64,000 nt of DNA from Sphingomonas sp. UV9. Lineage in GTDB: Bacteria; Pseudomonadota; Alphaproteobacteria; Sphingomonadales; Sphingomonadaceae. The stretch is taken from positions 1,006,784 to 1,070,783 of the forward strand of contig NZ_SCIN01000001.1 in the NCBI RefSeq assembly GCF_004101245.1, in the 5' to 3' direction. Made by a program: the position numbers and the translations under genes. Below are positions 1 through 7,634 of this stretch, piece by piece. The notes beneath the pieces were generated by a model, which saw only the letters and a program-made list of their open reading frames with translations, made no database searches and was not told where the DNA came from. The number at the start of each line of letters is the position of its first letter. The stretch's first letter is position 1.

Positions 1-43
1 CAAGTCCCTCCGACGTCACAGCGCGGCTCCTTCCGGTAAAGAT

Positions 44-391
44 TCAATGCGTGAACAGAAGCGCATCCCATGTTTCAACCGCTAAATCCTGCGCAACATT
101 CCGGGCATTGACCAGAGATGAGAGATCAGCCGGGACAAACACTCTGCGGTGATGCGTAAGGTCCTTGAGCGACCGCCCAATGACGGTAACCTCAGCTCCC
201 TTGTTAAGCAGTGACTGCGAAATGGCTCGAGCAAGACCACCAGTGCCTCCAAAGATCGCAACCTTAAGTCCCGAGAACGCCGATGGATCGGCAGCGAGTG
301 CAGAGGGTTTCCAATCCTGCCTCAATATTCCAAACGATGATACTGGCGTCTCCTGGCCGACCCGTTCGTTTCTGCCGAACGGCAGGCGCAT
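44..391 (-). pseudogene. Truncated short-chain dehydrogenase (SDR) fragment
   Basis: The 115-codon reading frame contains a Rossmann NAD(P)-binding start (AIFGGTGGLARA, residues 45-56) and a second strand ending in IGRS (71-74), as in short-chain dehydrogenases. It stops right after the third strand (DALLFTH), where the family normally continues with an NAG-type motif, the catalytic Ser-Tyr-Lys and over 100 more residues. The C-terminal two thirds are therefore missing. The first 40 residues also do not resemble a usual SDR start. I read it as a remnant; a frameshift near position 45 with continuation outside the window is the alternative. Confidence 0.55.
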
Positions 392-820
392 GCTTAAAGC
401 CGGAGTGTCGGCTTTGCATCAAATGAAACTCAGTGGGGGCGCGGCTGGATCGAGCGCAATCATTTTCCCGGAAGAGGTAACGTCCAGAACATCTCAAACG
501 GCTGCACTAGCTGTAGCGGCTCACAATGATGCGCGGCCGGAACTGCAATAGATGGCTCTTTCGCGCTCGGATTATGTGAAACGCTGGCGGTCGGGAAACA
601 CACGTTCGTTCACACGCAAATCACGTTCAGTACGACGGACACGAGATGTTTAGCGAGCGAAGCACGAATGGCAAAAATCGGTGGAAGCGGACATAGTATA
701 TAGTATGATACACTGAGTCCGGCTTTACCTTTTCCCCAGCTGCTCACAAGCCTCGAGCGTCAATCGCGGTAGGCACGTTCGCCGGCTTTGATCCGCTACC
801 GAATGGAGTAAAAGCCTTCC
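392..820. other. Intergenic stretch without a recognisable gene
   Basis: About 430 bases between the SDR remnant and the MipA-like gene. Short overlapping frames exist on both strands, but none resembles a known protein and they only mirror one another. An A/T-rich patch around 694-715 (containing tagtatatagtatgatac) is unlike its surroundings and could be the promoter of the downstream outer-membrane gene. I see nothing else I can support. Confidence 0.4.
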
Positions 821-1630
821 ATGACAGCACGAAAGTTCATGGCCCTCGCAGCCGCACCGCTCGCCTCGGCGCTGCTCGTCACCTGCCCTTCGCCAGCCGC
901 GGCGCAGGCGGAGAGCGACACGAGCGGTGCCCGACGAACCCGTATCGCTCTGGGTCCCCAGATCGTGCCGAGCTTTCCCGGTGCCGACAGCGTCGGTATT
1001 CGCCCGCTCGTCGATGTTGCGCGCGCACGCGGCGACGAGCCGTTCGCCTTCGAGGCACCGGATGAAAGCTTTGGCTTCAGCGTAGCCCGCAAGGGCGCAT
1101 GGCAGTTCGGCCCCGCGCTCGGCTTCGAGGGACAGCGTTCGCGCGACAACACGAACGGATTGCTGCCCAAGGTTGGCTTCACGTTTGAGTTGGGAGGCTT
1201 CGTCCAATATGAACTCACCTCGAATGTTCGGCTTCGAACCGAAGTCCGTCAGGGCATCGGTGGTCACAAGGGGCTGATCGGAACCGTTGGTGCCGACTAT
1301 GTCATCCGCGACGCCGACCGATGGCTGTTCTCCGTCGGTCCACGCGTCACGGGTGTGAACGGTCGCTACAGCCGCGCCTATTTCGGAATCGATCCCGCAA
1401 CCGCGATGACCGCATCGCTACCCGCCTTTCGGGCGAACGGCGGCTTGCAGGCGGTCGGCATGGCCGCAGGCGCCATCCGCCAGTTCAACGACAGCTGGGG
1501 GATCTACAGTTATGCCAAGTATGATCGGCTTGTTGCGGACCCTGGCAGGTCGCCAGTGGTGCGCGCATTTGGGAAGCGTGACCAACTCTCGGGTGGCGTC
1601 GCGCTAACCTATACCTTCGGCGGCAGTTGA
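821..1630 (+). CDS. MipA/OmpV-family outer-membrane protein
   Basis: The 269-residue product begins with a cleavable signal peptide (hydrophobic core about residues 7-22, cleavage near AAAQA at 27-31). The rest is a series of amphipathic strands rich in Gly and aromatic residues, ending in the typical barrel tail TYTFGGS. The pattern GPQIVPSFPGAD near the mature start and the YAKYDRLV...SPVV segment near the C-terminus match the MltA-interacting MipA/OmpV family, and the length is normal for it. The family forms small outer-membrane barrels of poorly defined function. It stands alone and runs convergently toward the response-regulator unit; no link to that unit is shown. Confidence 0.85.
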   Translation: MTARKFMALAAAPLASALLVTCPSPAAAQAESDTSGARRTRIALGPQIVPSFPGADSVGIRPLVDVARARGDEPFAFEAPDESFGFSVARKGAWQFGPALGFEGQRSRDNTNGLLPKVGFTFELGGFVQYELTSNVRLRTEVRQGIGGHKGLIGTVGADYVIRDADRWLFSVGPRVTGVNGRYSRAYFGIDPATAMTASLPAFRANGGLQAVGMAAGAIRQFNDSWGIYSYAKYDRLVADPGRSPVVRAFGKRDQLSGGVALTYTFGGS

Positions 1631-1797
1631 ACGTCCGCAACTGGGGCGACAGCCGCCGATCTGGCGGACGCCGCCACCACACGGAAAACGTCCGGTTTTC
1701 TCGCCGTCGGAAAATGACTGCGCTGCGGGTGACGCTGGAGGAGCGCCTGACTACGGCGAACACCGGACGCGGATTTTCAACGGGCGCTGCCACAGCA

Positions 1798-2394
1798 TCA
1801 GAGAATGCCGCCCCGGAGCGACTTGATGACGATCTCGGTCCGGTTCCGCGCGTCCAGCTTAAGCGCAAGCGACCGGAGATGAAGCTTGACCGTCGTCTCC
1901 TGTATCCCAAGCGCCCTGGCGATGACCTTGTTAGCCTCGCCCTCGTGCAGCCGCCGCAGGACGTCCATCTCGCGGTCGGTCAGCTTGGTATCCGCGGTAG
2001 CCAAAGCGGGCAGGTCGGCCGGCGCGAAGCGTTGGCCGGATAGCATCAAGTGAACGGCGGCAATCATCGATTCCGCAGGCATTGCCTTGGGGATAATTCC
2101 CGACGCACCATCATTCAGCAACTGGACGGCCTCGCGCTGGCCCACAAAGCCTGACAAGATCGCATAGCGGCTCGCATTGCCGGTCATCAGTTTGCCAATG
2201 TCGACGAGCCCTTGCACCCCGGGCATATGCAAATCGAGCAGGACCAGGTCGAATAGGCCGTTGCCATCGAGCCTGATCTTGACGTCGGCCGCGTTTGTCG
2301 CGGTGACGACGTGCGCTTCAGGCCAATGCGCCTGAAGCATCGACGCGACGGCATCGAGCACTAGCTCGTGATCGTCCGCGATCAGAAATTTCAT
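1798..2394 (-). CDS. LuxR/NarL-type response regulator
   Basis: This 198-residue protein has an N-terminal receiver domain (acidic pair D7-D8, phosphoacceptor D54 in LVLLDLHMPG) and a C-terminal LuxR-type helix-turn-helix (residues about 137-190: LTDREMDVLRRLHEGEANKVIARAL). It is the last gene of a three-gene minus-strand unit, 14 bp after the hybrid kinase, so it is the natural phosphorylation target of that kinase and hence of the H-NOX sensor. It is the only DNA-binding regulator in the locus and is the best candidate to bind the repeats at 4649-4720. The cognate pairing and the target are inference. Confidence 0.88.
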   Translation of the reverse strand: MKFLIADDHELVLDAVASMLQAHWPEAHVVTATNAADVKIRLDGNGLFDLVLLDLHMPGVQGLVDIGKLMTGNASRYAILSGFVGQREAVQLLNDGASGIIPKAMPAESMIAAVHLMLSGQRFAPADLPALATADTKLTDREMDVLRRLHEGEANKVIARALGIQETTVKLHLRSLALKLDARNRTEIVIKSLRGGIL

Positions 2395-2408
2395 CCCTCC
2401 CCCTTTTT

Positions 2409-4064
2409 CTAGCCGGCAAGGTTCAGCCTTACCAATATGGCCTGCAGACTTTCGCCACTCGGCGGCTTGGCGAGTGTGGCATCAATCTCTGTCGGGATAG
2501 CCGATTTCAGTGCGTTGGAACATAAAATGATGGGCAAGTCGGGGCGAATTTGCTTGGCGCGTACTGCGAGCTCGTCGCCGCTTATCTCCGGCATGGACCG
2601 GTCGGTCACCAGCAGCTGTATAAAATTCGGCGCCTGTTCCAGAAATGCCAGGGCTTCGCGAGGGTCGGAGAAGCTGGCGACCTCCCATCCCCGTGCTCGA
2701 AACAGACGATCCAAGCGGTTCAATGCGATCGGGTCGTCATCGACAAGCAAAACATTGGCAATGGTGTCGGGCAGGATCATGTGTTCCGCAGTGTCCGCAG
2801 GAACATCCGCGTTAGCGCGTGCGGGCAAATCCAAGACGAAGACGCTCCCGACACCCGCTGTGCTGAAAATTGCCAAGCCACCGCCGCACGTCTCGACAAG
2901 ATCCTTGACCGAAGTCAGGCCGATCCCGCGCCGACGCCCATTGGATTTGGTCGTTACGAACCGCTCGAGCGCGTGATCGAGAACGGCTTGATCCATGCCG
3001 ATGCCCTCGTCATGGATGATGATCCGTGCCACCGCGCCGTCAATCGCGGAGCCAAAGATAAGGCGGGCAGCGGGGGCGAAAGGCAGCGTTGGTGGCGCAT
3101 ATCCGGGCAGCATCTCCACCTCGATCCGCAAGACGCATCCGGTCCCGGTCATCGCCTCGATCGCATTCTTGAACATATTGGTCATCGAACGCGCAAAGAG
3201 CGTGGGTTCTGCCAAAACAAAGAGCGGCGTGTCCGGGACCTTGCAATAGGCTGTCTGCGTGATGTCGAGCAGTGGCGCCATGAGATCGCACAAGCGCGGC
3301 ACCAGATCGGTCAGATCGCAAATCTGCTCCGCCGGCGCGGTATAGCCGGGGTGAAGTTGATTCAATACCGAGCGGGCTTGATGGAGCGCGTCGAAGACCG
3401 ACATCATCAGCTTACGCGGCTCGGACTGGTCATATTGCTTCGCTAGCAACGTCATCGACGCGTCTATCGCACCCAAAAAGTTTGAAAAGTCGTGCGTGAC
3501 CGTTTCAACGAGCTGATCCAAAGCTGCGGCGCGGTCTGCTTCTATGACCCTTCGCCGCAGATCGGCCGTTTCTTTTTCCCTGATCCTACGCAGGCCGGTA
3601 TCGCGCGTACAACACAGGATGCCTCCATCGCGCAGCTGGGTGAGGGCTAGGTCCTGAAAGACGATAGCACCATCGCCGCCGCGTCCTGTCATCTCGCCGC
3701 TCCATCGGCCTTCGCGCGCAACCTGTGGCATCACGTCACGGTCAAACCGCGTCAGAGCCTCGCTGTCATATAAGCGCGTCCAGGATTGCCCGATCAGATC
3801 TTTGCCGCAAGCAAATCCGAACATCTGCGCATGAGCGTTGTTCATATAGGTGAAAATACCATCGGTATCGGCGATCGCGATACCTTCCCCTGCAGAGTCG
3901 ATCGCAGCAGAAAGTCGGGTTACCTGGGCAATCTGAGCGAGCAGTTCATGGTGCGAGGCGTCCAGTTCGTTGGATTTGCGCTCCAGCAGGTTTTCCGCAC
4001 TCTTGCGGGCGGCGATTTCCCGCTCCAGCCGAAGCTTCAGCAGATGAGCACTGTCCGGCATCAA
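2409..4064 (-). CDS. PAS-containing hybrid histidine kinase, H-NOX-associated
   Basis: The 551-residue cytoplasmic kinase shows no membrane segments. In order it has an N-terminal coiled coil (about 5-50), a PAS domain (about 50-160), a phosphoacceptor helix with H191 in the VTHDFSNFLGAI motif, an HATPase domain (N-box FKNAIEA around 298-304, G-box HDEGIGMD at 351-358, second G-box GRRRGIGLTS) and a C-terminal receiver (DDD at 442-444, phosphoacceptor D488). It lies 6 bp downstream of the H-NOX gene, the arrangement known for H-NOX-associated kinases in Shewanella and Vibrio, where the heme protein controls autophosphorylation. The fused receiver suggests a phosphorelay or self-inhibition before output to the LuxR regulator. 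Confidence 0.88.
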   Translation of the reverse strand: MMPDSAHLLKLRLEREIAARKSAENLLERKSNELDASHHELLAQIAQVTRLSAAIDSAGEGIAIADTDGIFTYMNNAHAQMFGFACGKDLIGQSWTRLYDSEALTRFDRDVMPQVAREGRWSGEMTGRGGDGAIVFQDLALTQLRDGGILCCTRDTGLRRIREKETADLRRRVIEADRAAALDQLVETVTHDFSNFLGAIDASMTLLAKQYDQSEPRKLMMSVFDALHQARSVLNQLHPGYTAPAEQICDLTDLVPRLCDLMAPLLDITQTAYCKVPDTPLFVLAEPTLFARSMTNMFKNAIEAMTGTGCVLRIEVEMLPGYAPPTLPFAPAARLIFGSAIDGAVARIIIHDEGIGMDQAVLDHALERFVTTKSNGRRRGIGLTSVKDLVETCGGGLAIFSTAGVGSVFVLDLPARANADVPADTAEHMILPDTIANVLLVDDDPIALNRLDRLFRARGWEVASFSDPREALAFLEQAPNFIQLLVTDRSMPEISGDELAVRAKQIRPDLPIILCSNALKSAIPTEIDATLAKPPSGESLQAILVRLNLAG

Positions 4065-4070
4065 GGCGGC

Positions 4071-4634
4071 CTATTCTTTCAGATCGACTCCGAACTCGGC
4101 GAAGAAGTCCGTATGCGGTCGTACATCGATACGCTCGATGCGGTAAAGCCCGGCACAGCCGAACAAGTCGATCGTTGCTTCCAGCATCCCGCGACAGAAC
4201 GCGGCCATGGGGCGCTTGGATTCATAGCGCAGGACGAGTCGACGGCTCCCCTGGCGTGCCGCGACCTGCACCATCGGGGGATTGGCGTCGCGGTAGAGCT
4301 TGCGGACATCCTGATGGATGACACCGTGCACCTGTTCGAGAAAATCGAACGGGTGCGTGGTCAGCGGGATCGCGCGTCCCGCCACGAGCAAGGGAAGCGC
4401 ATACCGGCCGAATTGGCGGCTGAGCGCGTCGCCTTCCATATGCATCGCCGCTGCGAAGGCTTGACGCAATTGTTCGAACTCAGCGAAGGAATACATGCCG
4501 ATCGCCGTGTAGGCGCCGCGCGATGGAAGGTTCAGGCGTGCGATCTCGCGTTCGACCGCCTCTTCGCCCAGTTCGCGCTGCCCGAATTCGATCAGATGAA
4601 CGAACAGGGCGCCCTTCATGTTGTCAATATCCAT
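4071..4634 (-). CDS. hnoX: H-NOX heme nitric oxide/oxygen-binding sensor
   Basis: The 187-residue protein has the hallmarks of the HNOB/H-NOX family: the start MKGALFVHLIE, a proximal heme-ligand histidine at residue 107 (VIHQDVRKLY) followed by the conserved NPP turn, and the heme-propionate-binding YxSxR motif at 137-141 (YESKR). Stand-alone H-NOX proteins in proteobacteria bind NO tightly and inhibit a partner kinase. The hybrid kinase gene follows 6 bp downstream, so a co-transcribed NO-signalling pair is likely. Two starts are possible: the first ATG used here or the ATG four codons on (MKGALF). A tandem operator-like repeat lies just upstream. Ligand choice (NO versus O2) cannot be read from sequence alone. 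Confidence 0.92.
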   Translation of the reverse strand: MDIDNMKGALFVHLIEFGQRELGEEAVEREIARLNLPSRGAYTAIGMYSFAEFEQLRQAFAAAMHMEGDALSRQFGRYALPLLVAGRAIPLTTHPFDFLEQVHGVIHQDVRKLYRDANPPMVQVAARQGSRRLVLRYESKRPMAAFCRGMLEATIDLFGCAGLYRIERIDVRPHTDFFAEFGVDLKE

Positions 4635-4648
4635 GCGAACAGCATCAC

Positions 4649-4720
4649 CTGTCCGTCGGGACGATTCAATCTGTCCGTCTGGTCAGGTGGGGCGGCGCAA
4701 GCCTGTCCATATGGTCAGGT
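4649..4720. promoter_or_regulatory. Three phased operator-like repeats upstream of hnoX
   Basis: Three copies of an 18-bp unit start at 4649, 4671 and 4703. The second and third read ctgtccgtctggtcaggt and ctgtccatatggtcaggt; the first keeps only the left half (ctgtccgtcgggacgatt). Each full copy is an imperfect palindrome CTGTCC-N4-GGTCAG. Starts are 22 and 32 bp apart, close to two and three helical turns, so bound proteins would sit on one DNA face. They lie 15-86 bp before the hnoX start and within the divergent promoter shared with the holdfast operon. The binding protein is unknown; the local LuxR regulator is a candidate. Confidence 0.6.
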
Positions 4721-4856
4721 AGCAGCCGCACGCGATTGCCAGAGGGAATAAGTCTGTCGTCGCCGTGCGGGTCGCCCCGCACGTCAACGCGCTGCCGAGA
4801 TGCCCCGCTTTGTAATGCGCTCGGCGTGATCGTATTACCGACATAACTAGCATAAC

Positions 4857-4874
4857 GGTCATACTCCTATGACC
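4857..4874. promoter_or_regulatory. Perfect inverted repeat before the holdfast operon
   Basis: GGTCATA-CTCC-TATGACC is a perfect 7-bp inverted repeat with a 4-bp spacer, about 95 bp before the first holdfast gene. Its half-site GGTCA is shared with the repeats at 4649-4720, and the spacer length is the same. It therefore looks like a further operator on the hfa side of the divergent promoter. No T-tract follows, so a terminator is unlikely. Confidence 0.45.
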
Positions 4875-4968
4875 TTTTGTACTATTCGTGGTGACCGACC
4901 GGAGAATATACGGCAGCAGAAACTTGGCTCAGGATGCACTCATCAGATCGAAACGATGTGAGGGTGAC

Positions 4969-5286
4969 ATGATTGGTCTTCTTCTTTTACAAGTTGCTGC
5001 ATCAGGGGTCGTCGGCGACCGCCTGCCCAGCGCGCCGATGGATTTTCAGCGGGACGCCAATTTCAACCGCGTGGTCATCACCGGCTCGGCATCGGATCGC
5101 GGACGCAGCTTCAATACCGCCGCGCGGAACGGCGGGCCGGCCGCAGACCGCGCCACCGCGATCGCCAACATGATCAACGTCACCGTGTATGGCAGCAACA
5201 ACACCGTTGTTGTCCAGGCGCGCCAGCTGAACACCGGGACACAGCAGGCGATCGTCGGTGTCAGCCCGTCCGCGCTGGGACAATGA
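4969..5286 (+). CDS. hfaA: HfaA-like holdfast anchor / curlin-like protein
   Basis: A 105-residue product starting at the ATG preceded by gaggg (4 nt spacing). A longer in-frame start at 4888 would add 27 residues that break the hydrophobic N-terminus, so the shorter form is preferred. The C-terminal half (VTVYGSNNTVVVQARQLNTGTQQA) has the Asn/Gln/Gly-rich alternating strand pattern of curlin and of Caulobacter HfaA. In Caulobacter HfaA, HfaB and HfaD anchor the polysaccharide holdfast to the envelope. It is immediately followed by an HfaB/CsgG-like gene, 4 bp after its stop, which supports the call. Assignment rests on pattern and context more than on a strict motif. Confidence 0.65.
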   Translation: MIGLLLLQVAASGVVGDRLPSAPMDFQRDANFNRVVITGSASDRGRSFNTAARNGGPAADRATAIANMINVTVYGSNNTVVVQARQLNTGTQQAIVGVSPSALGQ

Positions 5287-5290
5287 CGTG

Positions 5291-6172
5291 ATGAACATCA
5301 CGGTCAAACGGCTTCGCGCCATCGCCCTTCTAGCCACCAGCGCATCGCTCGCCGCGTGTTCCACCTTGGAGGCCCCGCCCCCGCGTTACGTAACCCCGCT
5401 CAGCGGGGCGCAGGTGATCGATGATGACACCGCGTATTCGCCAATCCTGCGCTGCCTGGCTGCGACCGCCGCCAATGCGGTCCGTCCGCGGATCGCGGTG
5501 GGAGAGGTCGCCGATTATACCGGGCGGCTCGACGGGCTGAACGGCACGGTCGCGACGCAGGGCGCAGCGCTGATGGTGATGTCGGCGGTGTCCAAAGCCG
5601 GTTTCCCGCTGGCCGAACGGCTCGACCTGCGGATCGCGCGCCAGGAACTCGAATATGCCAACAGCAAGCTGCTGGGGCCCGATGGCAAGCCGACCGACGC
5701 CTATCGCCGGATCTTCTCCGGGTCGATCGCGGAAGCCGACATGATCGTTCTGGGTGGGATCACCGAGCTGGACTTCAACATCCAGAACGATGTCGCTGAA
5801 ATCTCGGTCGGCCCGGTCGGTGGCGGCGCCCGTTCCTACGTCATGTCTGTCGGCGTCGATCTTCGCCTGATCGATGCGCGCAGCTTGCGGGTGATCAAGG
5901 TGATCAGCCTGCAAAAGCAGATCCGCGGCCGCGAACTGCGCGCCGGAATTTTTGAATTTATCGGCAAGACAACCCTGGATCTCGGCGTCGGCAGACGCCG
6001 CCAGGAGCCGGTCCACGGAGCAATCCGGGCGATCATCGAAAAAGCGGTGATCGACCTGATCGCGGGGCAACGCGGGGCCAATGCGCCCGACTGTCCCACC
6101 ACCGTCCCGATGGTGACCTACACCGTCGGGTCCCGCCCACAACAAGTCGCTTCAACAGGAGAGAAGAAATGA
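5291..6172 (+). CDS. hfaB: HfaB-like CsgG-family outer-membrane secretion lipoprotein
   Basis: The 293-residue product carries a lipoprotein signal with lipobox LAAC (about residues 19-22) and then a CsgG-type fold: IAVGEVADYTGRLDG early in the mature protein, TQGAALMVMSAVSKAG, the helix-strand segment RIFSGSIAEADMIVLGGITELDFN, and a long strand pair (YVMSVGVDLRLIDARSLRVI). CsgG forms the nonameric outer-membrane channel for curli; its homologue HfaB in Caulobacter is needed for HfaA/HfaD export and holdfast anchoring. It overlaps the next gene by 4 bp (ATGA). The start at ATG 5291 is chosen because the upstream codons lack a signal-peptide character. Confidence 0.8.
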   Translation: MNITVKRLRAIALLATSASLAACSTLEAPPPRYVTPLSGAQVIDDDTAYSPILRCLAATAANAVRPRIAVGEVADYTGRLDGLNGTVATQGAALMVMSAVSKAGFPLAERLDLRIARQELEYANSKLLGPDGKPTDAYRRIFSGSIAEADMIVLGGITELDFNIQNDVAEISVGPVGGGARSYVMSVGVDLRLIDARSLRVIKVISLQKQIRGRELRAGIFEFIGKTTLDLGVGRRRQEPVHGAIRAIIEKAVIDLIAGQRGANAPDCPTTVPMVTYTVGSRPQQVASTGEKK

Positions 6173-7194
6173 AGAAGTTCAATTTGCTGGCTTCGGTTTG
6201 CGTCATCTTGCTCACGGCAACCCCCGCGATGGCACAGGTCCTTCCCGTCAGTCCGCCGCCGCTCCTCGAACTCAACGTCGATCTGTCGACCGGCCAGGCG
6301 CTGGGCGATCTTTCGGTCCTCGACGCGATCGTCACTGTCGGTGGTCCCGGGCTGCTCGACGTCTATCTCGGCCTGCTTGACGGGGCGACCGGGGGCGGGA
6401 ACACCGCGCTGCTCGATCCGTCGATCCTGGCGGCATTGAACACCGTCGGCGGTCCCAGCCTGGTCAGTTCGTTCCAGTCGCTGATCGGCTCGACGGCGCG
6501 CAATGTCGATTATGTCAACGGGCAGATCAACGATGCGAACCAGGCCGCTACCGCGAACGTCGCAGCGTCCACGACGACGACGCTCACCGCCACGGCCGCC
6601 GCGATCGGCAACAGCTACTCGATGGACGCGGCGGCCAGAGCGGTTGCCGATCTGACGCAGGGCAATACGGGGACCGGCACGAGCACCCTGAACAGCGTGC
6701 TGACCACCGTGAATACCGCCACGCAGACCGCAGCCTCGATCGGCAACTCGGCCTCGTTCACGTCGCCCGCATCGGTGCTGGATCTGTCGATCGACCAGAA
6801 CAACAGCGGTATCCAGACCGCGACGCTGGTCAGCCTGGGGACGGCGGTTTCCGATGCAACGATGACCGCCGCCGCGATCGGCAACTCGCTTTCCGTCGAA
6901 ATGCCCGGCGGGAGCATGATTGCCGCGGCACAGCGCAACTCCGGTACGATGACGGCGGACCTGACGGGTACGCTCACCACCGCGGTCGACTATGCGGGAA
7001 CCGCCGCCGCGATCGGCAACTCCTACTCGCTCACCAGCCTGAATAGCGGGCTTGCGGGTAATGTCGGCAGCTCGGTCAACCAGTGGAACACGGCGGGCCA
7101 GATCGCGAAGATCGGTTCCACGCTCGCCACCACGACCGCGGCCGCCGTAACCGCAGCCGCAATCGGCAACAGCGTGAGCATCAACGTTCAATGA
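6169..7194 (+). CDS. hfaD: HfaD-like repeat adhesin / holdfast anchor
   Basis: The 341-residue secreted protein has a signal peptide (cleavage near AMAQ, 20-23). Beyond residue 130 it is built of five repeats, each with an A-I-G-N-S core at 145-149, about 190-194, 236-240, 281-285 and 331-335, that is a period of 45-50 residues. Between the cores sit curlin-like Q-x-N-x-(S/A)-G segments (for example DQNNSGIQTA). The composition is Ala/Thr/Ser/Asn-rich with almost no charged residues, as expected for a beta-solenoid or amyloid-like surface protein. Position directly after hfaB matches hfaD in Caulobacter. It is presumably exported through HfaB. Confidence 0.7.
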   Translation: MKKFNLLASVCVILLTATPAMAQVLPVSPPPLLELNVDLSTGQALGDLSVLDAIVTVGGPGLLDVYLGLLDGATGGGNTALLDPSILAALNTVGGPSLVSSFQSLIGSTARNVDYVNGQINDANQAATANVAASTTTTLTATAAAIGNSYSMDAAARAVADLTQGNTGTGTSTLNSVLTTVNTATQTAASIGNSASFTSPASVLDLSIDQNNSGIQTATLVSLGTAVSDATMTAAAIGNSLSVEMPGGSMIAAAQRNSGTMTADLTGTLTTAVDYAGTAAAIGNSYSLTSLNSGLAGNVGSSVNQWNTAGQIAKIGSTLATTTAAAVTAAAIGNSVSINVQ

Positions 7195-7201
7195 TGCGGT
7201 T

Positions 7202-7231
7202 CCCCACACCGCGCCGATGCGCGGTGTGGGG
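7202..7231 (+). terminator. Perfect 12-bp stem-loop inside the holdfast operon
   Basis: The left arm 7202-7213 (ccccacaccgcg) and right arm 7220-7231 pair perfectly over 12 bp with a 6-nt loop. It lies between the hfaD stop and the response regulator start. No run of T follows, so it is not a canonical intrinsic terminator. It may instead be an mRNA processing or stability hairpin that lowers expression of the downstream genes relative to the hfa genes. Confidence 0.5.
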
Positions 7232-7253
7232 ACTGTTTCCCAGGGGACAAGTC

Positions 7254-7634
7254 ATGAGCATAATTCATATCGCTGAGAATGACCCCTTGCTGAGCGCCGT
7301 ACTGTGTCAGCGGCTCGGCGCGCACGGGCACACCATCGTCATGACGCCCGATGGTGATTCCTGCGTGCGCGCGATGCAGTGGGCACGCCCCGATCTCGTC
7401 ATTGCAGACGCGCGGCTACCCGACATGACGTCGATGGAGTTGCTCGAGACGCTTCACGCGAGTGGCTTTGGACGACTCCCCAAGATCATGCTGTTCCAGT
7501 CGGGCGCGGTCCGCGACCGGGTCAGGATTGCCCGGACCGGCTTGGCTGCCTGTATTTCCAAGCCGGTGAACCTAGAGGCGCTGCTCAAACAAGTGCTCCG
7601 CAGCCTGGACGTGAGCCATGCGGCGGCAGCTTGA
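7254..7634 (+). CDS. Single-domain response regulator
   Basis: A 126-residue receiver domain without output domain. The acidic residues E8-D10 region (IAENDPL), phosphoacceptor D52 (VIADARLPDM) and the conserved lysine in CISKPVNLEAL are present. It follows the hfa genes and overlaps the YaiO-like gene by 17 bp, so it is in the same operon. Stand-alone receivers often control a partner by protein contact; the fused receiver or histidine of the H-NOX kinase, or the downstream glycosyltransferase machinery, are possible partners. One of the two acidic-pair residues is Glu instead of Asp, which is common and should still allow metal binding. Confidence 0.8.
   Translation: MSIIHIAENDPLLSAVLCQRLGAHGHTIVMTPDGDSCVRAMQWARPDLVIADARLPDMTSMELLETLHASGFGRLPKIMLFQSGAVRDRVRIARTGLAACISKPVNLEALLKQVLRSLDVSHAAAA

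Noticed and set aside
4888..4968. A longer N-terminus for the HfaA-like protein
   Set aside because: The added 27 residues are charged and precede the hydrophobic segment; the ATG at 4969 has the better ribosome binding site.
6118..7209. A 363-codon open frame antisense to the HfaD-like gene
   Set aside because: Gly/Arg/Asp-rich repeats mirror the repeats of hfaD on the other strand; no signal peptide or known domain.
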